DNA from: Nitrososphaeraceae archaeon
GTDB taxonomy: Archaea > Thermoproteota > Nitrososphaeria > Nitrososphaerales > Nitrososphaeraceae
Assembly: GCA_031316115.1 (NCBI GenBank)
Contig: JALDRC010000002.1
Span: 124,001-188,000, forward strand
Direction: 5' to 3'
Length of the DNA: 64,000 nucleotides
Under the pieces are notes generated by a model, which searched no databases, was not told the origin of the DNA, and saw nothing but the letters and a program-made list of their open reading frames with translations. Position 1 is the stretch's first letter. Each line of letters begins with the position of its first letter. Made by a program: the position numbers and the translations under genes. Of the stretch, positions 46,933 to 57,923 are shown piece by piece.

Positions 46933-47211
46933 TCATAATTTGCTATTTTTAACTCTTGGAACTTTGTTATTGCCAATATCGTAACCTTTTTGTTTTAGGT
47001 ATTTTAATGTCAATTTATATAATAATTCATCATTTTTAACGAATTCTAGTAAATATGACCAAGATACCTCTCCTTTGTTTTGAACTTCTTGCGCAATCTG
47101 TCTTGAAATAATGGTAGCTTCTTCTTTACATTGTTCAAAGGATTTACCGTTTCTATATGTAGTCTTCTTGGTATTACAAACTCCCTTAAGAATACCATCC
47201 TCATTACTCAT
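46933..47211 (-). CDS. Hypothetical protein, 92 aa
   Basis: Soluble and basic. It has two Cys (C-N-T-K-K and E-Q-C-K-E-E), a helical middle (A-T-I-I-S-R-Q-I-A-Q-E-V-Q-N) and a winged-helix-like second half (W-S-Y-L-L-E-F-V-K-N-D-E-L-L-Y-K-L-T-L split, then L-K-Q-K-G-Y-D-I). The last part would suit a small DNA-binding or adaptor protein, but no family is recognised. The ATG at 47211 follows an AT-rich leader, divergent from the next gene with about 85 bp between starts. Confidence 0.55.
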   Translation of the reverse strand: MSNEDGILKGVCNTKKTTYRNGKSFEQCKEEATIISRQIAQEVQNKGEVSWSYLLEFVKNDELLYKLTLKYLKQKGYDIGNNKVPRVKNSKL

Positions 47212-47295
47212 ATGTTAATATTTACAATATGACTAATTTATTTGCTAATGATTTTCTGAAATTACGTTTTTATTAATCGATTATTAAATTTCAAT

Positions 47296-47961
47296 ATGAA
47301 TTATTATGCCCAGTACCCATATGATTCCCTAACTAAAATTACTAAATTTTTATCTATTTTACTTTATGTTGGCATATGTTTTAGTTTAATTTCTGTCACT
47401 TTAAGTATTAGTTCAAACAATACAACTATGAAAGATCCAAAAATAACCTTTGAACCTGAAAACAGTATAAAAAAAACTGATAAAAATATCGAATCTAAGG
47501 AATTTTTTAGATTGTATGGCGGACTGTATTCATTAATATATTTATTGATTGCAGTAATTTTTCTATATTGGTTTTTTAGATCCTATAAAAATCTATATCC
47601 GTTAAATGTACAGGGATTAAAATTTTCACCGATAAAAGCAGTGGCTTTTTGTATTATACCTGTGATTAATCTATGGAAACCATATTTTATAATGAAAGAA
47701 GTTTTATTATCTAGCAAAGCTTCTTCGGATCCCTCAAGTTCTAAAATAGGTATGAGCGATATTCAATTAGTTAAAGGATGGTGGATAATATTCCTTTCCG
47801 CGATATTTTTTCCTATTATAAGCACAACTATATTTTCTGAATATATTTCCAATATAGTAACTAATATACTACTAGTTCTTGCGTCAATCTTGCTTTTGTT
47901 TCTGTTAAAAGAAATTACTTCAAGACAAGAAAAAAGATTTAACAATATGAACTTAACTTAA
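47296..47961 (+). CDS. DUF4328-like membrane protein
   Basis: The 221-residue protein has about five hydrophobic segments (residues 17-38, 72-93, 110-122, 160-178, 185-203). It carries the DUF4328 hallmarks: W-F-F-R-S-Y-K-N-L before a loop, L-K-F-S-P-I-K-A-V-A-F-C-I-I-P-V-I-N-L-W-K-P-Y, and a later W-W-I-I-F. These align with the conserved F-x-P-x-x-N-L-W-x-P family signature. Function is unknown; in other organisms such proteins often sit with signalling or septation genes. It starts about 85 bp from the divergent gene at 46933-47211. Confidence 0.75.
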   Translation: MNYYAQYPYDSLTKITKFLSILLYVGICFSLISVTLSISSNNTTMKDPKITFEPENSIKKTDKNIESKEFFRLYGGLYSLIYLLIAVIFLYWFFRSYKNLYPLNVQGLKFSPIKAVAFCIIPVINLWKPYFIMKEVLLSSKASSDPSSSKIGMSDIQLVKGWWIIFLSAIFFPIISTTIFSEYISNIVTNILLVLASILLLFLLKEITSRQEKRFNNMNLT

Positions 47962-48224
47962 TAACATAATAAGCAATATATTATACTCAATCTCCTTTTA
48001 ATTTCAAAAAGAAAAAACATTCATTATGATTTATGTATGCTTTATTAGTCAATAACCAATTGAATTGTTTTGAATTATAAAGCTATTAATATCGATCATG
48101 ATTTATATGATATTTTTTAAATTAGCAGATGAACTTTAGTTAAAAAGTTCTGAATAATTCTAGGTAATCTTTTAACAGATTAATCATACTGTAGTTTTAT
48201 AAACATTATATTATTTCTATTTAC

Positions 48225-48467
48225 GTGGCGCAAAGGATTGCTATTCCAAACATAGAAAATATTAATATGAAAAATCATATTAGTCCAGAAGCCAAATATC
48301 AAGAGTTTAAGGTACAATGGTATTTTCATAAAAGTTCTTGGTATAGGAGGACTAATGGAGAGGGATATTATGATGGAAAAGGCTGTAATCAATTTACAGG
48401 ATGCGTTTCTGATTGTAAATTTTTCAAAAGCTTTGGAAAACTGAAAGCGAATGAAGGTTTTGACTAA
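48225..48467 (+). CDS. Small Cys/Trp-containing protein, 80 aa
   Basis: GTG start at 48225 or ATG at 48267. The likely folded part reads E-F-K-V-Q-W-Y-F-H-K-S-S-W-Y-R-R-T-N-G-E-G-Y split by W-Y, then Y-Y-D-G-K-G-C-N-Q-F-T-G-C-V-S-D-C-K-F-F-K. Three Cys close together (C-x6-C-x3-C) and many aromatics suggest a small metal-binding or disulfide protein. No known family is recognised. The composition argues against chance. Confidence 0.5.
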   Translation: MAQRIAIPNIENINMKNHISPEAKYQEFKVQWYFHKSSWYRRTNGEGYYDGKGCNQFTGCVSDCKFFKSFGKLKANEGFD

Positions 48468-48829
48468 CATTCGCTTAAAATCGCATATTCATTCTTAATT
48501 ATTTTATCTCTTACAATTTTTTGCACATGTCCTATCCTAAAACCAATAAAAAAATCACTTTACTCCTTTTTGGTATTTCAAATCCTTCTTTTATTTACCT
48601 ATTATTATTTTATCTATATGCTTTAAGCAGACTTAAACAATAAATGGTTTAGACTTTTGAATTTATACTTAAATTTTAAATCATTTTTCTTTTAATTTAT
48701 GTAGATAACAATATTAGAAAATAATAGCACATAGCTAAATCTTACAATCTAACTATGCATAATAATTGTCACTAATTTTATACTAATGATTAAAAATAAG
48801 ACTCTTACCGAGTAATTAATAAAAATGAG
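48468..48829. other. Intergenic
   Basis: AT-rich region between two genes ending towards each other; no feature supported. Confidence 0.4.
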
Positions 48830-50407
48830 TTAGACCAGGACGGACTTGAGTTTAAATGGCAACTCTGGATTTCCAAAATTTTTATAATCATAAGCCGAAT
48901 AAATCTTGATTACTTGACCGTGTTTTATTTTGTTCTCTCCAACATAGTGAACAATTTTCATGTACTTATCATCCAAGGAAATTAAATTTTGTGCCAGCCC
49001 TCCTTCAATTAAAATATGTCCTCCTTCTCCTATGTCCATAACTCTTCTTGCGAATATGATACCCGGACCCCAAATGTTCTGATTGTTGTTAATATCATTT
49101 ACTATAAACACGGATCCAGATGCGATACCAATCCTGACCGATAGTTTAGAATCAGAATCGGAAATCTTTTTATTTTCACTATTCAATTGTTTATGTAGTT
49201 CAACACTAAGTTCTAGCGGTGCTTCAGGATTTGAAATAAACCCTATTGCCATCCCATCCCCAGTTGGGAGGATCTTTTTGTTCATGTTTTTCTTAAATGT
49301 AGGACAGATCGAAATAATATTATTTAGCAATTCTATTTTTTGTATCTGCTTTCTTACTGATAATAATGGACTTGATAGTCCAACTATGTCTGTAAAGAAG
49401 AAATTAGCATCTAGAACTATGCTTTGTCCTATGTTAGTAATTCCAGAGTCACCATAAATTCCATGCAATCTACTATATACTTCTAGATGATTTTTATGAA
49501 AAGCCATATCTTGGTGAAAAATTGGATTTTGAAGAATTGGCTTTTTACAAACAGTACATATTAGAGATTCTTTCGCACTTGCTGATAGCAAATCCTGAAA
49601 AATCAAATTACCTGTATTCGAGATTTGAATATTTAACCAGTTTGAAGGTATTTTCTGCCCAGTAAATGAAGAGATTCTAATCATTCTGTTAGTCTCTTCT
49701 GGATTTTGATTATCATCTAATTTCATTTCCAAGATTGTATCAAATAATGTGCTGATGTTTTCAATAATTTTATGATCTAGGGTTAGATTATTTACCGTAA
49801 AAATTGATTTTATTCCTTTACCCTTTAAAAAAAAACATAGTAAATTTATAAACCGTAATACATCCTTTTCATCAAAAATAGTACATAGATGGGAGATAGA
49901 ATCCAACACTACTACTACAGTGATACCATTTTCCTTCAATCCTTCTTTATCATTACTATAGTTTGCATTGTTTACATTTGTTAACAGTTGTTCTTTTTGA
50001 ATTTGGGAATGATTTCTAATTATATTTACACATCTATTCTCAACATCTTTGAAAGTAGCAAATAATCTTAAATCCATTTTTAATTTGTTCTGATTACTCT
50101 GGCCATTCTTCTTTGCAGTTACATCATTCTCTATTTCTTTTAGAAATGGATTTAAAAATAACGAATTTGAAAAAAGTAATTCTGGATTAATTCTAGGAAA
50201 AAAATTCTTGAATTGTTTCTCAATAATATTTGAACTTATGTAAATGGTATGGAATTTAGAATTAAGAGCATTAGCTAAGAAGGATTTACAATAAGTTGTT
50301 TTACCAACTCCTCTTTGGCCAATAAGTAAGAAAAGGACATTGTCTTCCCTCTCTCTCATTGAAATCTGTCGTCCCAATAAGAGTTCAAAGCCTGGAGGAT
50401 CCATCAT
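48830..50407 (-). CDS. KaiC/RecA-like ATPase fused to a class III cyclase-like domain
   Basis: The 525-residue cytoplasmic protein has two domains. Residues about 1-275 form a P-loop ATPase with Walker A G-Q-R-G-V-G-K-T (30-37) and Walker B V-V-V-V-L-D (Asp169), arranged as in KaiC-like circadian/regulatory ATPases. A linker holds a C-x-x-C (284-287) and His residues, possibly a zinc knuckle. Residues about 330-510 resemble a class III nucleotidyl cyclase. Metal Asp340 is in F-F-T-D-I-V-G, and Asp384 in P-T-G-D-G-M-A-I-G-F; R-I-G-I-A-S-G-S-V follows. The expected N-x-x-x-R transition-state motif reads I-I-F-A-R-R, lacking the Asn, so cyclase activity is doubtful and nucleotide sensing is an alternative. 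It is a single gene. Confidence 0.8.
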   Translation of the reverse strand: MMDPPGFELLLGRQISMREREDNVLFLLIGQRGVGKTTYCKSFLANALNSKFHTIYISSNIIEKQFKNFFPRINPELLFSNSLFLNPFLKEIENDVTAKKNGQSNQNKLKMDLRLFATFKDVENRCVNIIRNHSQIQKEQLLTNVNNANYSNDKEGLKENGITVVVVLDSISHLCTIFDEKDVLRFINLLCFFLKGKGIKSIFTVNNLTLDHKIIENISTLFDTILEMKLDDNQNPEETNRMIRISSFTGQKIPSNWLNIQISNTGNLIFQDLLSASAKESLICTVCKKPILQNPIFHQDMAFHKNHLEVYSRLHGIYGDSGITNIGQSIVLDANFFFTDIVGLSSPLLSVRKQIQKIELLNNIISICPTFKKNMNKKILPTGDGMAIGFISNPEAPLELSVELHKQLNSENKKISDSDSKLSVRIGIASGSVFIVNDINNNQNIWGPGIIFARRVMDIGEGGHILIEGGLAQNLISLDDKYMKIVHYVGENKIKHGQVIKIYSAYDYKNFGNPELPFKLKSVLV

Positions 50408-51925
50408 ATCTACAAACAGTTGTGGATATTTAAATATAAATTTAAATCATTGATCAATAATAATTTCTGACAAAAAAAAACGATCATGTGAAATATTTAT
50501 TTTTTGATAATAGGATAGTATCATAACTAATTTAAAATAATAAATGAAGTTTTGAAAGGATTTAAATATATCAGACGAAATCAATATTATTCCAGTATTA
50601 ATCCAAGTTTCAAAAAGTTTTGGTAAAAGAAATACATAAATGTGTGACTCAAAATGACTTTAGCAAAATTATTTAACAAATTTTATTTTCCTAGAAACAA
50701 AATTTTCTCTATTTAATTAAGGAAAGATTCACCCATGGTAATTTTATATCATCAATATTCTTTACCCGGATATGTTATTGTTTAAAGATAAAGAATTGTA
50801 TACATTTTTAAATGTATTAGATATTCATATCATTTTGTCTAAAGAGATAATAGTCTTCATACCTCTACATTCTATCTTTCAAATAATCGATTATTTTTCT
50901 TTATTATTTTTTTTTATGAAATATTGAATAAAATCTTAATCTAAATTCACTTTAGACTCCATAGTACCATAATCATGAGGATTCTTTATGCAGGGTAATA
51001 TTTTCCATATTTTCAATGTGTCATAATTAATTTTCAACAATCCTGATTTTTCTATATTTTAATTCGAAGTTTCCAAGCATAACACTCTGGTCTAATACTA
51101 CACAAAATTATATCCAGAAATGTAACAACTGATTTGTAAAATATTGTTACTTAAACTAGATCAAAAAAAAACACAAATACCATTAACAAAAGGTTAGAAT
51201 ATTTAAGTTGGTGTTTCTCTCAAATCTACTCTTAACTTAGGTTAGATGATCTATTCCTATCTATGGATTTTACTGCTTAATTTATAGTTATTTTTCTTGA
51301 TATAATGCCTATTAAGTCCAAATTTCAAAAAATTGCCTCATTCTCATCTAAAATCAAGTCTTCAATTTTTCAATGAGATCTGTATTATCGCTAATGTAAA
51401 ATATATCTGAATCTATGATGTAGGAGGTAAGATGTAGTAATTCTCTAATTCTTGTAGGTTTTTGATCTTTTTTGCATAAAAATAAACTATAGCAATTTGG
51501 TAATCATATTTTAACCATTTTTTTATCTATTTACACAATTATACAAATACCTTTTCAATCTCGATCTGCATATCCTCTTATCCACTCCATGGCTCATTGC
51601 GGATCACTTATCCAGTAAAAAATAATCTCCATTTTTTGTTCGTATTAAATTGGTTGAAGTTTCCCGATCTATTGTTCTAGATGCTACATACCATTTTTTC
51701 AAAATAAATCTGAATTTGGATTACTAATGCATCAGTTAGGTGAAAGGTAACTTAAAAGTGATCTTCATCAGATAAAATCACATCACAATTTATTGATTTA
51801 TTATTAAAAATATTCTACAAAGAATGATTTCTAACAGGGGTTGATTATAAACTAATCTAGTGTCACAATATTTTCAAATGAATTGTTATAAATTCTCGTT
51901 TATTCAACCAAAAAAGAATTAAATC
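50408..51925. other. 1.5-kb gene-poor stretch with decayed coding traces
   Basis: No intact ORF. On the minus strand around 51560-51700, a broken frame (K-W-R-L-F-F-T-G, stop, V-I-R-N-E-P-W-S-G, stop, E-D-M-Q-I-E-I-E-K-V-F) looks like a pseudogene remnant of unknown origin. Confidence 0.35.
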
Positions 51926-52294
51926 ATGGAAACATTATCTTATCAATATACAGGTATGACTGGGAAAACAAAAAAAAATGATGACAAAATAGAGGATCAT
52001 CTTAAAGATGGAAATATTTCTAATCCCTATGCTTCTATGTTAGAATTTTGGCAAAAGTATTCAACAGCATGGCTAGAAAAATATCAGGAATTTGTAGGTG
52101 ATATTCAACGGATTGGAGAATTACAGAGGGAATCTTTAAAAAATATTGAAAGAATGAATGAATTATATAAAGATCTAGTGGAGTGCGTTGATAAAATGAG
52201 TAGTTTATACAAGGAATCCTTAACCATAACGCAAAGAATGACCCAATATTGGATAGATTATCAGGCACTATTTAAGGACGATAGTGATAAATAA
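51926..52294 (+). CDS. Phasin/PhaE-like helical protein, 122 aa
   Basis: After a polar N-terminal 25 residues the protein is one long amphipathic helix region. It contains S-M-L-E-F-W-Q-K-Y-S-T-A-W-L-E-K-Y, R-I-G-E-L-Q-R-E-S-L-K-N-I-E-R and M-T-Q-Y-W-I-D-Y. Regular Trp/Tyr/Leu spacing and the F-W-x-K-Y...W start resemble phasins and the PhaE subunit of class III PHA synthases. It lacks a signal peptide and Cys. The similarity is of character rather than a proven motif. With the protein at 6486-7034 it may belong to PHA granule biology; no phaC is in the window. Confidence 0.6.
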   Translation: METLSYQYTGMTGKTKKNDDKIEDHLKDGNISNPYASMLEFWQKYSTAWLEKYQEFVGDIQRIGELQRESLKNIERMNELYKDLVECVDKMSSLYKESLTITQRMTQYWIDYQALFKDDSDK

Positions 52295-52644
52295 AATTAA
52301 AAATAGATATATGTAATTTAGCAGTATTTTAGCTAGGCATATCTATTTCCATAACTTTTCAATATGTCATATAATTTGAAAATTTTCTTATAATGGATTC
52401 ACATTATAGAAGTTCGATTTGATGAGTAAATAAAACCAGATAAATATAAAGTTGATAATTAATTCTAAAAAATTTTAAACTATTATATTTTTTATAGTTA
52501 AAATTATTCTTTGTTAATAAAGATTTTTTTCCTTTCTATTCTTTAGGAAATATTTCAATATCACTTGATAAATTATTTTTTACCAATTGATTATTCTTTA
52601 TTGATACATCTTTCTAAATTATTTAGATTTTTTTTAAATTAAGT
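52295..52644. other. Intergenic
   Basis: AT-rich leader before the giant surface-protein gene; TTTAAATTAA just before the start codon is the last of several TATA-like stretches. Confidence 0.4.
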
Positions 52645-55600
52645 ATGAAGTATTATTTATTTTTGGCGATAACATTATCGATTCTGATATCAATTTCTGT
52701 TTTCCCGTTTTACTATGAATTTGTAGGTAATGTCTCTGGACAAATCAAGGACAAATACGATAGCGATGAGCAAATTTTTAAAGAGTTCAATCCAAATGAG
52801 AGAACCCCGATCTCGGATTCAGAGATTGATTATTATCCAGAGCAAACACTTCAGGATGATGATGATTATTATGATTATTCAAATGAAGGAAGTTCTGATT
52901 ATCCACAAGAAAAAAACAAAGATAGTGCTGAAAAAATTTATGATAAAGTTCCAGATTATAATCTAGAAACATCACCTACCTCTCCAGGTCAGACTCCAGA
53001 ACAGACATCACCAGGTGAAACCCCAGGTGAAACCCCAGGTGAAACCCCAGGTGAAACCCCAGGTGAAACCCCAGGTGAAACCCCAGGTGAAACCCCAGGT
53101 GAAACCCCAGGTGAAACCCCAGGTGAAACCCCAGGTGAAACCCCAGGTGAAACCCCAGGTGGAAAACCCCGGAGGAAACCCAGGTGAAACCAGGTGAAAC
53201 CCCAGGTGAAACCCAGGTAAACCCCGGGTGACCCAGGTGAAACCCCAGGTGAAACCCCAGGTGAAACACCAGGTAGTCCAGGGAAACACCAGGTGCATCA
53301 GGTGAAACACCAGGTAGTCCATCAGGTGAAACACCAGGTAGTCCATCAGGTGAAACACCAGGTAGTCCATCAGGTGAAACACCAGGTAGTCCATCAGGTG
53401 AAACAGCAGGAAAAAACCAGGTAGTCCACCAGGTAGTCCACCAGGTAGTCCACCAGGTAATCCGGGTGAAACAGGTAGTCCACCAGGTAGTCCACCAGGT
53501 AGTCCACCAGGTAGCACCAGGTAGTCCACCCAGGTAGTCCACCAGGTAGTCCACCAGGTAGTCCACCAGGTAGTCTGATGATCCACCAGGTGTCCACCAG
53601 GTAGTCCACCAGGTAGTCCACCAGGTGAAACCCCAGGTGAAACCCCAGGTGAAACCCCAGGTGAAACCCCAGGTGAAACCCCAGGTGAAACCCCAGGTGA
53701 AACCCCAGGTGAAACCCAGGTGAAACCCCAGGTGAAACCCAGGTGAAACCCAGGTGAAACCCAGGTGAAGCCCAGGTGAAACCCCAGGTGACCCAGGTGA
53801 AGTGAACCCCAGGTGAGCAGGTGAAACAGAAACCCAGGTGAAACCCCAGGTGAAACCCCAGGTGAAACCCAGGTGAAACCCAAGGTGAAACCCGGTGAAA
53901 CCCCAGGTGGAAACCCAGGTGAAACCCCAGGTGAAACCCAGGTGAAACCCAGGTGAAACCAGGTGAAACCCCAGGTGACCAGGTGAACCAGGTGAAACCC
54001 CAGGGTGAGCCAGGTGAAACCCCAGGTGAAACCCAGGTGAAACCCAGGTGAAAGTGAAACCCCAGGTGAAACCCAGGTGAAACCCCAGGTGAAACCCCAG
54101 GTGAAACCCAAGATAGAAACCCCAGGTGAAACCCCAGGTGAAACCCAGGTGAAACCCAGGTGAAACCCCAGGTGAAACTAGTGAAACCCAGGTGAAACCC
54201 AGGTGAAACCAGGTACGGAGTGAAACCCCAGGTTAGGTGACTTGAGGAAACCCAGGTGAAACCCCAGGTGAAACCCAGGTGAAACCCCAGGTGAAACCCC
54301 AGGTGAAACAGGGAACCCAGGTGAAACCCCAGGTGAAACCCCAGGTGAAACCCCAGGTGAAACCCCAGGTGAAACCCCAGGTGAAACCCAGGTGAAACCC
54401 CAGGTGAAACCCCAGGTGAAACCCCAGGTGAAACCCAGGTGAAACCCCAGGTGAAACCCCAGGTGAAACAGGTGAAACCCCAGGTGAAACCCAGGTGAAG
54501 CAAGGTGAAACCCAGGTGAAACCCAGGTGAAACCCCAGGTGAAACCCAGGTGAAACCCAGGTGAAGAACCCCAGGTGAAACCCCAGGTGAAACCCTAGAG
54601 TGAAACCCCAGGTGAAACCCCAGGTGAAGCAGGTGAAACCCAGGTGAAACCCCAGTGAAACCCAGAAACTTACCAGGTGAAACCCCAGGAGACAGGTGAA
54701 ACCCCAGGTGAAACCCCAGGTGAAACCCCAGGTGAAACCCCAGGTGAAGCCCCAGGTGAAACCCCAGGTGAAACCAGGTGAAACCCCAGGTGAAACCCCA
54801 GGTGAAACCCCAGGTGAAACCCCAGGTGAAACCCCAGGTGAAACCCAGGTGAAACCCCAGGTGAAACCCCCAAATACTCCAGGACGTTCACTAAGTGCTT
54901 CTTGCGGACAAGTAATTGAAGAAAATGTTTCTTTATCTAGTAACTTAAATTGTAATTCTGACGCAATCTATATTGGAAATGAAGGAATTACAATCGATCT
55001 TAATGGTCATACAATCTCTGGGCCAGGAGTTTCAACTTCAAAAGTAGGTATAGTAAGCTCCAGTTATGATAATATAGTTATTAAAGGGCCTGGAATTATT
55101 CAGGACTTCCAAATAGGTATTTTAATTTCTGGTTCAACTAATGTTTCTGTAGAATCGGTAACATTACAGAACAATGAAGTCGCAATACTAAGTAGTGGTT
55201 CATCCAGTATCAATATAAATGAAAATATACTAAAAAGCAATACAATAGGTATAACAGGATACTCTACATCTGTAGTAGAAATTACTAATAATCTAATACT
55301 TGATAATATCTTGGCAGGTGTATCGTTACTAAATTCAAAAGATACTACAATATTATTAAATAACATTCAAGGGTCATCTAAAGGAATATTCCTAGACAAT
55401 CAAAGCAGAAACATAAAAGTTGCCTTAAACAACGTATTATTTAATGAAGCCGATATTGAAAGTTCAAATGGATTACCATTTAATGTTAATGACAATACCT
55501 TTATTGGAAATAATTGTCATATTTCAAAACCTTCGGGTACATGTGTTCTTTCAAGTGACCAAATACTAGTTCCAGGTAGTACATTGGGTAGTCCATCAGG

Positions 55601-57685
55601 CGAAACACCAGGACAAACACCAGGTAGTCCATCAGGCGAAACACCAGGACAAACACCAGGTAGTCCATCAGGCGAAACACCAGGACAAACACCAGGTAGT
55701 CCATCAGGCGAAACACCAGGACAAACACCAGGTAGTCCATCAGGCGAAACACCAGGACAAACACCAGGTAGTCCATCAGGCGAAACACCAGGACAAACAC
55801 CAGGTAGTCCATCAGGCGAAACACCAGGACAAACACCAGGTAGTCCATCAGAGCGAAACACAGGACAAACCCCAGGCTGAAACACCAGGTAGTCCGGAAA
55901 CCCCAGGTGAAACACCAGGACAAACACCAGGTAGTCCATCAGGCGAAACACCAGGACAAACACCAGGTAGTCCATCAGGCGAAACACCAGGACAAACACC
56001 AGGTAGTCCATCAGGCGAAACACCAGGACAAACACCAGGTAGTCCATCAGGCGAAACACCAAGGGTTCAGGACAAACACCAGGTAGTCCATCAGGCGAAA
56101 CACCAGGACAAACACCAGGTAGTCCATCAGGCGAAACACCAGGACAAACACCAGGTAGTCCATCAGGCGAAACACCAGGACAAACACCAGGTAGTCCATC
56201 AGGCGAAACACCAGGACAAACACCAGGTAGTCCATCAGGCGAAACACCAGGACAAACACCAGGTAGTCCATCAGGCGAAACACCAGGACAAACACCAGGT
56301 AGTCCATCAGGCGAAACACAGGACAAACACCAGGTAGTCCATCAGGCGAAACACCAGGACAAACACCAGGTAGTCCATCAGGCGAAACACCAGGACAAAC
56401 ACCAGGTAGTCCATCAGGCGAAACACCAGGACAAACACCAGGTAGTCCATCAGGCGGCTACCAGGACAAACACCAGGTAGCCCATCAGGCGAAACACCAG
56501 GACAAACACCAGGTAGTCCATCAGGCGAAACACCAGGACAAACACCAGGTAGTCCATCAGGCGAAACACCAGGACAAACACCAGGTAGTCCATCAGGCGA
56601 AACACCAGGACAAACACCAGGTAGTCCATCCAGGCGAAACACCAGGACAAACCCAGGTAGTCCATCGGGCGAAACACCAGGACAAACACCAGGTAGTCCA
56701 TCGGGCGAAACACCAGGACAAACACCAGGTAGTCCATCAGGCGAAACACCAGGACAAACACCAGGTAGTCCATCAGGCGAAACACCAGGACAAACACCAG
56801 GTAGTCCATCAGGCGAAACACCAGGACAAACACCAGGTAGTCCATCAGGCGAAACACCAGGACAAACACCAGGTAGTCCATCCAGGCGAAACACCAGGAC
56901 AAACACCAGGTAGTCCATCAGGCGAAACACCAGGACAAACACCAGGTAGATCCATCAGGCGAAACACCAGGACAAACACCAGGTAGTCCATCAGGCGAAA
57001 CACCAGGACAAACACCAGGTAGTCCATCAGGCGAAACACCAGGACAAACACGCAGGTAGTCCATCAGGCGAAACACCAGGACCAAACACCAGGTAGTCCA
57101 TCAGGCGAAACACCAGGACAAACACCAGGTAGTGGCAGACTTTGAAACACCAGGACAAACACCAGGTAGTCCATCAGGCGAAACACCAGGACAAACACCA
57201 GGTAGTCCATCAGGCGAAACACCAGGATGACAAGTCAACCAGGAGAAGAAACACCGCTAGGTAGCATACCAGGTAGTACACAACCAGGAGAAGAAACACC
57301 GCTAGGTAGCATACCAGGTAGTACACAACCAGGAGAAGAAACACCGCTAGGTAGCATACCAGGTAGTACACAACCAGGAGAAGAAACACAAACACCAGGT
57401 AGTACACAACCAGGAGAAGAAACACCGCTAGGTAGTATACCAGGTAGTACACAACCAGGAGAAACAGAGAACGAAGACAACGCTGAATCAGACAGTCAAT
57501 CTAAAGAGAAAACACCATCATACGAATCTCCATATGAAGAAGAAGAATTGTATCCTGAAAAAGAAGGAAAATTTGATCAACCCTACTACAAATCTCCATA
57601 TGAAGAAGAAGAATTGTATCCTGAAAAAGAAGGAAAATTTGATCAACCCTACTACAAATCTCCATATGAAGAATTGTATCCTTGA
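52645..57685 (+). CDS. Giant exported repeat protein with a parallel beta-helix domain, frame broken many times
   Basis: The 5' part (52645-53187) encodes a signal peptide ([13 protein letters not shown]), an acidic Asp/Tyr-rich segment and the start of a G-E-T-P array. From 53160 to 54870 the same 12-bp unit continues with frequent one-base losses in its C4 run, so the frame changes repeatedly. At about 54880-55575 an intact 230-residue domain with [14 protein letters not shown]-like turns and N-N-L-I-L-D-N rungs is a NosD-type right-handed beta-helix. About 45 units of [12 protein letters not shown] follow, again with indels. The last part (57227-57685) has [14 protein letters not shown] units and three Y-K-S-P-Y-E-E repeats. 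If the breaks are consensus errors, the product is about 1650 residues and anchored or secreted at the surface. Confidence 0.65.
53010..54868 (+). repeat. 12-bp tandem array (Gly-Glu-Thr-Pro), with 24-bp variants
   Basis: The unit GGTGAAACCCCA is repeated over about 1.8 kb. The first 12 or so copies (53020-53160) are perfect; later copies often have CCC instead of CCCC. A block at 53250-53600 uses GGTAGTCCATCAGGTGAAACACCA and GGTAGTCCACCA units. Long antisense frames here are artefacts. Confidence 0.9.
55573..57228 (+). repeat. 36-bp tandem array, about 45 copies
   Basis: The unit encodes [12 protein letters not shown]; its landmark is GGTAGTCCATCAGGCGAAAC. The copies are nearly identical, interrupted by about ten scattered small indels (for example near 55850, 56060, 56310, 56455 and 56630) that shift the frame. 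Confidence 0.92.
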
Positions 57686-57923
57686 GTATAAATAGACTTG
57701 ATCCATATTTTTTTCTCACCTTAAATTCAAAATTTTTCGAAATTTTTTCTGAATTTTATAAAAGTCAATTATGTCTAATAGTATAGTCAAATCATTTTTT
57801 ATTAGACTCTGTTAAGATGACGAAAATTCTGCGTTGAAATTAAAGAAGCAGTTATAATTACCTACAGAAGGTTATATAAAAATATACATTATTTATTCTT
57901 GTAATCTTATCTTAAGTCACCAA

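Noticed and set aside
53010-57228. CRISPR array
   Set aside because: The repeats are directly tandem without unique spacers, code for protein in frame, and no cas genes are present.
52976-57480. Many long ORFs with G-F-H-L, V-S-P-G or L-V-F-R-L-M-D-Y repeats on the minus strand
   Set aside because: Artefacts of the 12-bp and 36-bp arrays; the plus strand carries the signal peptide, beta-helix and C-terminus.
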